Below are positions 7,482 through 15,518 of a stretch of DNA of 18,865 nucleotides, one piece after another. The position numbers and the translations under genes are program-made. Numbering within the stretch: position 1 is the first letter of the stretch; each line of letters begins with the position of its first letter. The notes beneath the pieces were generated by a model. It saw nothing but the letters and a program-made list of their open reading frames with translations, made no database searches and was not told where the DNA came from. The stretch is from Scatomonas sp963661545 (GTDB taxonomy: Bacteria; Bacillota; Clostridia; Lachnospirales; Lachnospiraceae): contig CAVLCU010000037.1 of assembly GCA_963661545.1 (NCBI GenBank), forward strand, positions 1-18,865, read 5' to 3'.

Positions 7482-8183
7482 TTATTCCGGTATCTCATAG
7501 GTTCTTAAAAGCCTCTCTAAAGCCTCTGTAAGAGCCTCCTCACAGTTGATATCCTGCAGACGGAAGAGATTGACCAGCTGGAGCAGGGTCTCTCCCGCGG
7601 CAGCTTTTTTCTTCTCCGGATCCCCTTCCTGCAGGGTCTGGCGCAGAGCCTCTCCAATCTCAGCCTGACTGTCTGCTGCATTCTGGAAGGCTCCGTAATA
7701 GCGTTCCAGCTTCTTCAATACCTTTGCGGTTCGGAGCAAGGCCGGGAGGCAGTGGGGTACAGCGGCAATCTCCTCCTCAGGAGTGGGATTGCCCTTCTCC
7801 TTCTCCTTGAGCCTGTCCCAATTCTGCAGGACCTGTTGGGAGGTATCCGCCTTGGTTTTCCCAAACACGTGGGGATGGCGATAAATCATCTTGCGGCTGA
7901 TGCCATCCACCACATCCTCCAGGCTAAAGAGACCCTCCTCTTTGGCGATCTCACTGTGGAGAAATACCTGCATCAGCACATCTCCCAGTTCCTCGCACAG
8001 AGCTTGTCCCTTGCCTGTCTCCTCCAGGGTACGAATCGCATCCACCACCTCATAGGCTTCCTCAATCATACAAGTCTTTAGGCTAGCGTGGGTCTGTTCC
8101 CGGTCCCAGGGACAGCCCCCCACAGACCGAAGCTTATGAATAATCCCTTCTAAATCTTCCCAATAAAATCGTTCGTCATCCAT
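7482..8183 (-). CDS. mazG: Nucleoside triphosphate pyrophosphohydrolase MazG
   Basis: 233 residues. Hydrolyses (d)NTPs to NMP and pyrophosphate, a house-cleaning activity. The first MazG domain shows GGCPWDREQTHASLK, then the metal-binding pairs EEAYE (41-45) and EELGD (64-68). A second, more divergent helical half follows, as in the E. coli two-domain form. It begins 4 nt after the pgcA stop, with only a weak ribosome-binding site, which suggests coupling to pgcA. In Bacillus the orthologue is fused to a methylase domain (YabN); here only the pyrophosphohydrolase is present. Confidence 0.93.
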   Translation of the reverse strand: MDDERFYWEDLEGIIHKLRSVGGCPWDREQTHASLKTCMIEEAYEVVDAIRTLEETGKGQALCEELGDVLMQVFLHSEIAKEEGLFSLEDVVDGISRKMIYRHPHVFGKTKADTSQQVLQNWDRLKEKEKGNPTPEEEIAAVPHCLPALLRTAKVLKKLERYYGAFQNAADSQAEIGEALRQTLQEGDPEKKKAAAGETLLQLVNLFRLQDINCEEALTEALERLLRTYEIPE

Positions 8184-8187
8184 GACA

Positions 8188-9921
8188 TCACATCATTTCC
8201 CGAATCATATCCATAAGACTCTGACTCATAGCGGCGGATTGGGCATCTGCATCTGCCTGGGAGCTTCCCTTGACTCCCAGATAGAACTTAATCTTGGGTT
8301 CTGTACCGGAGGGGCGCACACAAAGCCATGCATCCTCTTCCAGGTCAAAATATAAGACGTTAGAGGATGGCAAGCCGGTGGTTCCCGTCTGACCGGTCAG
8401 GAGATCCACCTTCTTGTCTTCCTTATAATCGCGGAAGCCAACCACTTTATAGGAGGCGATCTCTTTGGGGGGATTCTTACGAAGGGTATCCATAATCTCC
8501 TGGATCTTCTCCAGGCCTTCGATTCCCTTCAAGGTAATGGACTGCACTTCATCCTTATAATAACCATAGCGCTCATACATGGCCTGCATGGCATCCCAAA
8601 GGGTCATATTCCTGGTCTTATAATAGGCAGCAGCCTCACACAAAGCCATAGAAGCTACAATGGCATCCTTATCCCGGGCATGGGTGCCAATCAGGCAGCC
8701 ATAGCTCTCCTCAAAGCCAAAGAGGTAAGTTCCCTTGCCGCTGGTTTCAAAATTCAGGATCTGCTGGCCGATATACTTGAATCCGGTCAGAACCTCTATA
8801 AAACGAATCCCGTAATATCTGGCAATGGCTCCGGCCATATTGGAGGAGACGATGGTGGTCACCAGGGCACCTTCCTCCGGCAGTCCCTGCAGCTCCTTCT
8901 TCTGGCCGATCTCATAGTCCGCCAGGAGGCAGCCGGACATATTGCCGGTAAGGGTATGATATTCTCCTGTTTTAGCATCCTTGACCCTAACCCCCAGCCG
9001 GTCCGCATCCGGATCCGTAGCCAATACCAGATCAGCATCCACCTCCTTGGCCAGCTGAAGTCCCAGGGTAAAGGCCTCATCCGCCTCCGGATTGGGATAG
9101 CTTACCGTAGGAAATTCCCCATCCGGCAGCTCCTGCTCCGGCACCACATAGACATGCGCAAAGCCCAGCTCCTTCAAGACCCGGCGTACCGGCAAATTAC
9201 CCGTTCCATGCAGGGGAGTATAGACAATCTTCAGCTCCTTTGCCATAGCTTGAATGGCATCCATGTGGAGCACCTGGCTTTTCAAAGCTTCTATATAAGC
9301 GTCATCCGTTTCCTGACCTATGACCTGATAGAGCCCGGCCGCCCTGGCTGCCTCCGGATCCATCGTTTTTACCCTATTATAATCTGTAACCTTCTGAACC
9401 TCTCCCATAATACCCGTATCATGGGGAGGCGTAATCTGAGCGCCGTCCTCCCAATAAACCTTATATCCATTGTATTCCGGCGGGTTGTGGCTGGCCGTAA
9501 TATTGATACCGGCAATACAGCCATGGTGTCTTACCGCAAAGGACAGCTCCGGTGTCGGCCTCAGGGATTCGAAGATATAGGCCTTGATCCCGTTGGCAGC
9601 CAGACACAGCGCCGCTTCCTGGGCAAATTCCGGTGACATGCGGCGGGAATCGTAGGCAATCGCTACTCCCTTGGCCTGTCCCTGCACAGCCAGGATATAA
9701 TTGGCCAGCCCCTGGGTAGTCTTCCGCACCGTATAGATATTCATTCGATTGGTACCTGCTCCGATGATGCCTCGTAATCCCGCAGTCCCGAATTCCAATT
9801 CTTTATAAAAGCGCTCCTTGATCTCCTTGTCGTCCCCGGCGATCCCACGCAGTTCCTCTTTCGTCTTCTCATCAAAGTAAGGGTTTTCCAGCCAGGATTG
9901 ATAAATCTCTTTGTAATCCAT
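8188..9921 (-). CDS. pgcA: Alpha-phosphoglucomutase / phosphomannomutase
   Basis: 577 residues. Interconverts glucose-1- and glucose-6-phosphate for UDP-glucose and glycogen or envelope sugars. It has the phosphoserine loop TASHNPPEYNGYK (Ser about 144), the metal loop DPDADRLG (303-310) and the C-terminal phosphate-binding RPSGTEPKIKFYLG. Length and N-terminus match the Bacillus PgcA type (about 580), clearly longer than GlmM. The ATG at 9921 is preceded by GGAGGTATCAC. It is the first gene after the promoter near 9963 and is followed by mazG. Phosphomannomutase activity is possible in this family. Confidence 0.94.
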   Translation of the reverse strand: MDYKEIYQSWLENPYFDEKTKEELRGIAGDDKEIKERFYKELEFGTAGLRGIIGAGTNRMNIYTVRKTTQGLANYILAVQGQAKGVAIAYDSRRMSPEFAQEAALCLAANGIKAYIFESLRPTPELSFAVRHHGCIAGINITASHNPPEYNGYKVYWEDGAQITPPHDTGIMGEVQKVTDYNRVKTMDPEAARAAGLYQVIGQETDDAYIEALKSQVLHMDAIQAMAKELKIVYTPLHGTGNLPVRRVLKELGFAHVYVVPEQELPDGEFPTVSYPNPEADEAFTLGLQLAKEVDADLVLATDPDADRLGVRVKDAKTGEYHTLTGNMSGCLLADYEIGQKKELQGLPEEGALVTTIVSSNMAGAIARYYGIRFIEVLTGFKYIGQQILNFETSGKGTYLFGFEESYGCLIGTHARDKDAIVASMALCEAAAYYKTRNMTLWDAMQAMYERYGYYKDEVQSITLKGIEGLEKIQEIMDTLRKNPPKEIASYKVVGFRDYKEDKKVDLLTGQTGTTGLPSSNVLYFDLEEDAWLCVRPSGTEPKIKFYLGVKGSSQADADAQSAAMSQSLMDMIREMM

Positions 9922-9962
9922 GTGATACCTCCGTTTTATTAGATGGCCAACTGCCTGACCCT

Positions 9963-9991
9963 ATTATATACCAAGCCAGGGCAAAAGGGAA
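9963..9991 (-). promoter_or_regulatory. Promoter of pgcA-mazG
   Basis: Minus strand: TATAAT (9968-9963) lies 41 nt before the pgcA start, with TG spaced as part of an extended -10-like stretch (TTGGTATATAAT). No good -35 is present at 17 nt (TTCCCT, 9991-9986). It is divergent from the thioesterase promoter, with the palindrome at 9990-10001 between them. Confidence 0.5.
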
Positions 9992-10001
9992 CAATATTGT
10001 T
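9990..10001. promoter_or_regulatory. 12-bp palindrome between divergent promoters
   Basis: AACAATATTGTT is a perfect 12-bp palindrome touching the -35 of the rightward promoter and the -35 position of the leftward one. It is placed where a single repressor or activator could control both pgcA and the thioesterase gene. The sequence is AT-rich, so chance occurrence is possible. Confidence 0.3.
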
Positions 10002-10028
10002 GACAATTCCTGTCTTTGGCTCTACTAT
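10000..10028 (+). promoter_or_regulatory. Sigma-A promoter of thioesterase gene
   Basis: A perfect -35 TTGACA (10000-10005), a 17-nt spacer and -10 TACTAT (10023-10028). The expected start of transcription lies about 25 nt before the ATG at 10061. Confidence 0.7.
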
Positions 10029-10060
10029 AGTTCCTGAAAAAAAATTCACGGGGGATTCTT

Positions 10061-10480
10061 ATGGAAATGGATTACGCGCGCCTGCTGGATCGCAGAAATA
10101 AGTTGAATGCCTTTGGCCATCTGATCGGTCTGCGCATCACCCGAATCAGCCAAGGCTATGCAGAGGTTGAGATGCCCATCACCAAGGACCATCTCAACCC
10201 CATCGGCTCCGTCCACGGAGGCTGCCTGGCCACCGCTGCCGACGTAGTTGGAGGATCTGCCGCCAGCTCCTACGGATTCCAGGTCACCACCCTGGACGGC
10301 ACCCTTCACTATCTGCGCCCCGGCCTGAATGTCACCTGCATTTACGGAAAAGCCCGGGAGCTGAAACATGGAAAACGCATCTCCGTCTATGAGATCTCCA
10401 TTGAAGACCAAAAGGGCACCGTGCTGACGGAGGGGATCTTTACCTATATGTCCCTGGGAAAGCCCATTCTGGAGGACTAA
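10061..10480 (+). CDS. PaaI-family hotdog-fold thioesterase
   Basis: 139 residues, the length of a single hotdog domain. The signature HLNPIGSVHGGCLATAADVVGG (about 46-67) carries the HGG turn and the acidic residue position of PaaI/YdiI acyl-CoA thioesterases. A later LDGTLHYLRP strand also fits. The family hydrolyses acyl-CoA thioesters; the natural substrate cannot be inferred. The ATG follows GGGGGA. It stands alone on its transcript, divergent from pgcA; no U-rich terminator is seen before the next promoter at 10588, so some read-through into the proS leader is possible. Confidence 0.85.
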   Translation: MEMDYARLLDRRNKLNAFGHLIGLRITRISQGYAEVEMPITKDHLNPIGSVHGGCLATAADVVGGSAASSYGFQVTTLDGTLHYLRPGLNVTCIYGKARELKHGKRISVYEISIEDQKGTVLTEGIFTYMSLGKPILED

Positions 10481-10587
10481 GCAGCCATTTCCCGCCAAAG
10501 GCAGTCCCACAGCGACAGGCGACCTGGAAAACGGAAACCGAAGCAGACAAGGAGCAAACCTGCCGGGAGGAAAGGCCGGGGCAGTGC

Positions 10588-10616
10588 TTGACAAAACCCG
10601 GGAAATATCATAGAAT
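10588..10616 (+). promoter_or_regulatory. Sigma-A promoter of the proS T-box transcript
   Basis: A perfect -35 TTGACA (10588-10593), a 17-nt spacer and -10 TAGAAT (10611-10616). It is positioned about 40 nt before Stem I of the T-box. Confidence 0.8.
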
Positions 10617-10629
10617 GAGGAAACGAAAG

Positions 10630-10868
10630 CAAACAAAGGCAGAGACAGGGACCAGTACATGCCCCAAGATGCTCAGAGAGGAAGCCATTTGGTGCAAGGC
10701 TTCTCAGAATAAGGCATGGAACCCACCCCAGGAGCCGCCTGCGAAGAGCAGGACGCAGCAGCTGCGTTAAAGCCTGACACGAGTGAGTCGTCCCACCGGA
10801 CGGCTAATAAGGGTGGCACCACCGAATGATCCAGTCGGTCCCTGTTTCAGGGACCGGCTTTTGTTTGT
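10630..10868 (+). ncRNA. T-box leader, proline-specific, controlling proS
   Basis: Stem I: AGTA (10654-10657) and GAA (10719-10721) form the specifier-loop motif beside a CATGCC/GGCATG helix (10658-10663, 10713-10718). The apical hairpin GAAGCC/GGCTTC carries the GGTGCAA loop (10691-10697). The bases after GAA are CCC-A, so the specifier is CCC (or CCA one base on); both encode proline, matching proS. Stem III is ACGCAG/CTGCGT. The T-box sequence AAGGGTGGCACC (10809-10820) precedes the terminator. The antiterminator would pair ACCGGAC upstream with GTCGGT, which is part of the terminator stem. Uncharged tRNA-Pro should therefore switch proS on. Confidence 0.92.
10834..10868 (+). terminator. 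T-box-controlled terminator
   Basis: CGGTCCCTG (10836-10844) pairs perfectly with CAGGGACCG (10848-10856) over a 3-nt loop. The stem extends by G-U and G-C pairs to 10834/10858, and TTTTGTTTGT follows. Its 5' arm overlaps the antiterminator strand of the T-box. Confidence 0.9.
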
Positions 10869-10921
10869 ATAGGAGGCGGCATGAGTCGCCGGAAATATAT
10901 CAGGTTCAAAGGAGAAAAGTT

Positions 10922-12361
10922 ATGGCAAAGGACAAGAAACTGGTAGAAGCCATCACCTCCATGGAGGAGGACTTCGCCCAATGGTACACGGATGTTGTGA
11001 CAAAGGCAGAACTGGTGGGTTACACCAGCGTAAAGGGCTGCATGGTGATCAAACCGGCCGGTTATGCGATCTGGGAGAATATCCAGAAGGAGCTGGATCG
11101 CCGTTTTAAGGAGACCGGGGTGGAGAATGTCTATCTTCCCATGTTTATTCCGGAAAGCCTCCTGCAGAAGGAAAAGGATCATGTAGAAGGCTTTGCCCCT
11201 GAGGTAGCCTGGGTCACCCATGGGGGGCTGGAGCCTTTGCAGGAGCGGATGTGTGTTCGTCCCACCTCTGAGACCCTCTTCTGCGACCTTTATGCCAGAG
11301 ATATCCATTCCCACAGAGACCTGCCCAAGGTATATAATCAATGGTGCTCCGTGGTCCGCTGGGAGAAGACAACCCGCCCCTTCCTGCGTTCCCGGGAATT
11401 CCTGTGGCAGGAGGGGCATACCGCCCATGCCACAGCAGAAGAGGCAGAGGCCCGCACCATCCAGATGCTGAACGTCTATGCCGCCTTCTGTGAGGAAGCT
11501 CTTGCTATTCCGGTCATTAAGGGACGCAAGACGGACAAGGAGAAGTTCGCAGGTGCCGAGGCGACCTATACCATCGAGTCCCTGATGCATGACGGCAAGG
11601 CTCTGCAGTCCGGTACCAGCCATAATTTCGGCGACGGCTTCGCCAAGGCCTTCGGCATCCAATATACCGACAAGGACAATACCCTGAAATACGTGCATCA
11701 GACCTCCTGGGGCATGACCACCCGTATGATCGGAGCCCTGATCATGGTTCATGGCGATAACAGCGGCCTGGTTCTGCCTCCCCGGATCGCCCCCACCCAG
11801 GTCATGGTTATTCCCATTCGCCAGGATGCACAAGGGGTCATGGACCAGGCGGCAGCGCTGCGCCAGGCACTGGCAGCCGCCGGGATTCGGACTGGCTTAG
11901 ATGCTTCCGAGAAAAGCCCGGGCTGGAAGTTCTCCGAGCAGGAGATGCGGGGCATTCCCCTTCGGGTTGAGTTAGGACCCAAGGATCTGGAACAAGGTCA
12001 GGCCGTGCTGGTACGCCGGGATACCAGGGAAAAATACGTCCTCCCCTTTGATGAGATTCCCGCCAGGGCTCAGGAGCTTTTGGAAGAGATTCAGACCAAC
12101 CTCTACCACAAGGCTCTGAACCATCGGAATTCCCATACCTATGATGCCAGAACTTATGAAGAATTTGGGGAAATCATCAATACCAAGCCCGGCTTCATCC
12201 GTGCCATGTGGTGCGGCTGCCAGGAATGCGAGGATAAGATCAAAGAAGACTTTGCCGCCACCTCCCGCTGCATGCCCTTTGACCAGGAGCATTTAAGTGA
12301 CGTCTGTGTCTGCTGCGGAAAACCGGCGAAAAAAATGGTCTATTGGGGAAGGGCTTATTAA
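10922..12361 (+). CDS. proS: Prolyl-tRNA synthetase, short form without editing insert
   Basis: 479 residues; charges tRNA-Pro. The length and the C-terminal zinc-type domain (CGCQEC ... CVCCGKP, about residues 430-468, ending in the typical Tyr) mark the eukaryote/archaea-like ProRS found in many Clostridia. It lacks the about 180-residue INS editing domain of E. coli ProRS. Class II motif 2 is seen in FLRSREFLWQEGHTAH and motif 3 in GLVLPPRIAPTQ. The ATG at 10922 follows AAAGGAGAAAAGTT; the open frame upstream is T-box leader. It is regulated by the proline T-box. Its TAA overlaps the ATG of the next gene (TAATG), indicating translational coupling. Confidence 0.96.
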   Translation: MAKDKKLVEAITSMEEDFAQWYTDVVTKAELVGYTSVKGCMVIKPAGYAIWENIQKELDRRFKETGVENVYLPMFIPESLLQKEKDHVEGFAPEVAWVTHGGLEPLQERMCVRPTSETLFCDLYARDIHSHRDLPKVYNQWCSVVRWEKTTRPFLRSREFLWQEGHTAHATAEEAEARTIQMLNVYAAFCEEALAIPVIKGRKTDKEKFAGAEATYTIESLMHDGKALQSGTSHNFGDGFAKAFGIQYTDKDNTLKYVHQTSWGMTTRMIGALIMVHGDNSGLVLPPRIAPTQVMVIPIRQDAQGVMDQAAALRQALAAAGIRTGLDASEKSPGWKFSEQEMRGIPLRVELGPKDLEQGQAVLVRRDTREKYVLPFDEIPARAQELLEEIQTNLYHKALNHRNSHTYDARTYEEFGEIINTKPGFIRAMWCGCQECEDKIKEDFAATSRCMPFDQEHLSDVCVCCGKPAKKMVYWGRAY

Positions 12362-13140
12362 TGAGACTTTTATTTATCAGACATGGGGATCCGGATTATG
12401 AACAGGATTCTTTGACAGAAAAGGGACATAAGGAGGCTCGACTCCTGGCGGAGACCGCAGACCACCTGCAGCTGGGAGACTGCTTCCAGAGTCCCCTGGG
12501 GCGGGCACAGGTCACTGCTTCCTATTCCCTGGCCAAAACAGGCAAGACCGCTCAAACCCTGTCCTGGCTGCAGGAATTTCCTGCTACGGTAGATGTGAAT
12601 GGCTGTCCAGAACTGCAGACCTGTTTTCCGGACACCCCTCTGGAAGAGGATGGTCAGACCTTTTCCCTGCGGGTACCCTGGGATATGGTGCCCGCCTATC
12701 TTTGGTCTCACCCGGAATATACCGGCAGTCCCAAGGGCTGGAGAAGCTCTCTGGTGGCTGCCCATAGCCGCATCGTCGCTGATTATGACGAGGTAACTGC
12801 AGGCTTTGATGCCCTGCTGGCTCAATATGGTTATCGGCGGGAAGGCTTCTATTACCGTTCACAGGCTTCCTCCCACCAGACCTTGACTTTCTTCTGCCAT
12901 TTTGGAATCACCTGTGCCCTCCTGTCCCACCTGTGGAATGTCTCTCCCTTCCTCCTGTGGCATCAGCTGGCTCTGGCTCCCAGCTCCGTCACCGAGGTTC
13001 TAAGCGAGGAAAGGCAGGAAGGAGTGGCCGCCTTTCGGGCCCTGCGGCTGGGGGATCAATCCCACCTGGCTCTGGGGCAGGAAGTCCCCTCTTTCGCCTG
13101 CAGGTTCTGTGAGACCTTCGACTCCCCGGATCGCCACTAG
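12361..13140 (+). CDS. Histidine phosphatase family protein
   Basis: 259 residues. The N-terminal LLFIRHGDPDY carries the catalytic RHG (residues 7-9). SPLGRAQVTA (about 43-52) is the second conserved motif, and a late FCHFGITC supplies the C-terminal His. This is the phosphoglycerate-mutase-like superfamily, acting through a phosphohistidine; the substrate is unknown. The start ATG overlaps the proS stop by one base, with GGGGAAGGG upstream, so it is expressed with proS under the T-box. No clear terminator follows; the next gene is convergent and ends 57 nt away. Confidence 0.85.
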   Translation: MRLLFIRHGDPDYEQDSLTEKGHKEARLLAETADHLQLGDCFQSPLGRAQVTASYSLAKTGKTAQTLSWLQEFPATVDVNGCPELQTCFPDTPLEEDGQTFSLRVPWDMVPAYLWSHPEYTGSPKGWRSSLVAAHSRIVADYDEVTAGFDALLAQYGYRREGFYYRSQASSHQTLTFFCHFGITCALLSHLWNVSPFLLWHQLALAPSSVTEVLSEERQEGVAAFRALRLGDQSHLALGQEVPSFACRFCETFDSPDRH

Positions 13141-13179
13141 CACCAGGGGGGCTGGCAGTGGCAAGGGGAGGCTTATCCC

Positions 13180-13207
13180 TCTTATACCAGGGTCTTCTTA
13201 TACCAGG
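13180..13207. repeat. 12-bp direct repeat over the deaminase stop codon
   Basis: TCTTATACCAGG occurs at 13180-13191 and 13196-13207, a 16-bp offset. The second copy contains the stop codon of the dCMP deaminase gene. It looks like a small local duplication in the convergent gap. Confidence 0.6.
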
Positions 13208-13686
13208 ATCTCGATCTTCCGCCGGGTGGGACGGTATCTTCTCACCTCTACACCTGCGGCCTGAAACATGATCCTGGAGGCAGTCACCGCCGGCGTTCCC
13301 TCGTACTTGTCACTGTCATAGATGACTGTCCGGATTCCCGCCTGAATGATCGCCTTGGCGCACTCATTACAGGGAAAGAGGGAGACATAGAGCTTGGCCC
13401 CCTCCAGGCTGCCCCCCCGATAATTCAGGATGGCATTCAGCTCACTGTGGGTCACATAAACATACTTAGTCTGCAGGGGATCATCCCCTTCTCTTCCCCA
13501 GGGGAACTCATCGTCTGAGCACCCTATGGGGAATCCGTTATATCCCATGGAAAGAATCTTATTATCCGCACTGACGATGCAGGCTCCCACCTGGGAATTG
13601 GGATCCTTGGACCGCATGCCGGCCAGCTTAGCCACCGCCATGAAATATTCATCCCAGGATATATAATCGGTGCGTTTCTCATTCAT
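13198..13686 (-). CDS. Deoxycytidylate (dCMP) deaminase
   Basis: 162 residues. Converts dCMP to dUMP, a source of dTMP. The zinc site is HSELNAIL (His80, Glu82) with PCNEC (Cys106 and Cys109); family members more often read HAE. The long insert before the zinc site (about 55-78, GCSDDEFPWGREGDDPLQTKY) is typical of dCMP rather than cytidine deaminases; it resembles ComEB. The ATG at 13686 has GGAGGACTTTTTT upstream and lies 29 nt after upp, a pairing that groups pyrimidine salvage genes. It is the last gene of the GH18-DivIVA-sua5-upp run. Confidence 0.92.
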   Translation of the reverse strand: MNEKRTDYISWDEYFMAVAKLAGMRSKDPNSQVGACIVSADNKILSMGYNGFPIGCSDDEFPWGREGDDPLQTKYVYVTHSELNAILNYRGGSLEGAKLYVSLFPCNECAKAIIQAGIRTVIYDSDKYEGTPAVTASRIMFQAAGVEVRRYRPTRRKIEILV

Positions 13687-13715
13687 AAAAAAGTCCTCCC
13701 CACAGCAGCCAGGCT

Positions 13716-14345
13716 TTATTTGGTTCCGAAGATCCGGTCTCCGGCATCTCCCAGACCCGGCACGATATAGCCATGGTCATTGAGGTGGTCATCCAGAGCG
13801 CCGATAAAGAGATCCACATCCGGATGCATCTCGTGCATCTTCTTTACTCCCTCCGGAGCTGCAATGATACACATGAAATGGATCTTCTTGGCCCCCTTTT
13901 CCTTCAGCATGGTAATGGCAGCCGTAGCAGAACCTCCGGTAGCCAGCATGGGATCCGTCACAAAGACCTCTCGGCTGGCGATATCGGAGGGTAATTTGCA
14001 ATAATATTCCACCGGTTCCAGGGTCTCCGGATTCCGGTACAAACCGATATGTCCCACCTTGGCTGCCGGAATGATGGTCAATACTCCCTCCACCATGCCC
14101 AGACCTGCACGCAGAATCGGCACAACCGCCATCTTCTTGCCCACCAGGCGTTTCACCGTCGTATCACAGATGGGGGTGGAGATATTCACATCCTCCAAAG
14201 GAAGCTCTCGGGCTGCCTCATAACACATCAGCATAGCCACCTCTCCTATCATCTCCCTGAATTCCTTGGAGCTGGTATCCTCCTGACGAATGATACCGAT
14301 CTTGTGCTGAATTAACGGGTGATCCATAACTACTGTCTTTGCCAT
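13716..14345 (-). CDS. upp: Uracil phosphoribosyltransferase
   Basis: 209 residues, the standard length. Salvages uracil with PRPP to give UMP. The PRPP-binding loop reads VFVTDPMLATGGSATAAI (about 127-144). The N-terminus has HPLIQHKIGIIR and the C-terminus GYIVPGLGDAGDRIFGTK, both diagnostic. The start ATG at 14345 has AAGGAGACAGCATT upstream, 24 nt after the sua5 stop. The order sua5-upp-dCMP deaminase matches a cluster often seen with rho-prfA in Firmicutes, here separated from it by about 8 kb. Confidence 0.97.
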   Translation of the reverse strand: MAKTVVMDHPLIQHKIGIIRQEDTSSKEFREMIGEVAMLMCYEAARELPLEDVNISTPICDTTVKRLVGKKMAVVPILRAGLGMVEGVLTIIPAAKVGHIGLYRNPETLEPVEYYCKLPSDIASREVFVTDPMLATGGSATAAITMLKEKGAKKIHFMCIIAAPEGVKKMHEMHPDVDLFIGALDDHLNDHGYIVPGLGDAGDRIFGTK

Positions 14346-14369
14346 AATGCTGTCTCCTTTTCTCTGTCT

Positions 14370-15518
14370 TTATGCCTCAATCACCTGATGTCCCGCCGCC
14401 TTCAAAAGACGGTTCATGATGGCCTGACCCATCCGGGGGGTGTAAAAAGACTCAGAATAAAGATATTCCACTTGCTCCTGGTCTGCCCGACGAAGCACCT
14501 CATAGAGGTGGTGGGCAATGCTTTCCTCTTTCCGGCGGCTGCCGATGCTATAGCAAAGGCCCTCCGGATACTGATCCCTGGTTTCCTCGGTGCAAATGAT
14601 GCCTGTTTTGTGCCCCTGGAGGATCCTTTCATGCGTCAGCTCCCGAATCCGGGCGCATACCGCCTCCCTGTCTCCCTCCACAATGGACAAGTTGGCTTTG
14701 GGGGCATAGTGCCTGTAGCGCATGCCGGGAGCCTTGGGAGGAGTGGAGGCGTCTTCCCTGCTCAGTCCCGGATCCAGGTCAACCCTGCCCAGGATCTCCT
14801 CCAGCATGGTACGGTTCAGATAGCCGGGACGCAGGATCACCGGAGGATCCTCTGTAAAATCCACAATGGTGGATTCCAATCCGATATCCACCGGACCCCC
14901 GTCTATGATCATATCAATCTTATGGTTCAGATCCTCCCAGACATGTTCCGCCCTGGTGGGGCTTGGTCTGCCGGAGGTATTGGCACTGGGGGCAGCCACA
15001 TAACCTCCCGCCTGGCGAATCAGTTCCCGGGCAATCTTATTGCTGGGATAGCGTACCGCAACGCTGTCCAGCCCTCCGGTGGTTTCATAGGGCACCCGGT
15101 CATTTTTCTCAAAAATCATGGTCAAAGGCCCCGGCCAGCACGCTTCCGCCAGCTTCTCCGCCTTAGGCGGAACGGTGCGGACAATGGCTCGAAGGGCCTC
15201 CATCTCTGCAATATGTACAATCAGGGGATTATCCGAGGGACGACCCTTGGCTGCGTAGATCCTTCGGGAGGCCTGAGGATTCAGGGCATCTCCCCCCAGG
15301 CCGTAGACCGTCTCTGTAGGAAATGCCACCAGGCCCCCCGCCTTGAGAATCTGTCCGGCTCTGCCAAGCGCCTGCAGATCCAAGACCTCTTCTGTCATGG
15401 AAACCAGCAAAGTCTCCCGGCTCCCGCCTGCCTCCTTGCTCTTTCCCTGCTCTTTTTCCCGGCTTCCTTTTTGTTCTTTCTTTTGCTCTTCTTTCTGACT
15501 TCCTATTTGCTCTCTCAA
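14370..15518 (-). CDS. ywlC: L-threonylcarbamoyladenylate synthase (Sua5/YwlC type)
   Basis: 382 residues from a TTG start. Makes threonylcarbamoyl-AMP for the t6A modification of ANN-decoding tRNAs. The YrdC/TsaC core runs from about 52 (GGLVAFPTETVYGLGG) through KGRPSDNPL (91-99) and SANTSGRPSPT. A C-terminal Sua5 domain (about 265-382) is also present, hence Sua5 rather than TsaC. The first 34 residues are Lys/Glu/Gln/Ser-rich and absent from typical homologues, which begin near METLLV. The TTG overlaps the TGA of the upstream gene, with AGGAGGGG 2-4 nt before it. An ATG at 15398 would remove the extension but has poor spacing to any ribosome site. Function is firm; start is uncertain. Confidence 0.93.
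   Translation of the reverse strand: MREQIGSQKEEQKKEQKGSREKEQGKSKEAGGSRETLLVSMTEEVLDLQALGRAGQILKAGGLVAFPTETVYGLGGDALNPQASRRIYAAKGRPSDNPLIVHIAEMEALRAIVRTVPPKAEKLAEACWPGPLTMIFEKNDRVPYETTGGLDSVAVRYPSNKIARELIRQAGGYVAAPSANTSGRPSPTRAEHVWEDLNHKIDMIIDGGPVDIGLESTIVDFTEDPPVILRPGYLNRTMLEEILGRVDLDPGLSREDASTPPKAPGMRYRHYAPKANLSIVEGDREAVCARIRELTHERILQGHKTGIICTEETRDQYPEGLCYSIGSRRKEESIAHHLYEVLRRADQEQVEYLYSESFYTPRMGQAIMNRLLKAAGHQVIEA

Noticed and set aside
9990..10010. Rex-type redox operator between pgcA and the thioesterase gene
   Set aside because: The palindrome lacks the TTGTTAA-N4-TTAACAA-like spacing expected for clostridial Rex; only general AT-rich similarity.
10481..10587. Intrinsic terminator after the thioesterase gene
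   Set aside because: CTGCC/GGCAG arms are short and no T-run follows.
13141..13197. Bidirectional terminator between the histidine phosphatase and deaminase genes
   Set aside because: Only a weak AGGGG/TCCCT pairing is present and neither strand has a U-tract after it.
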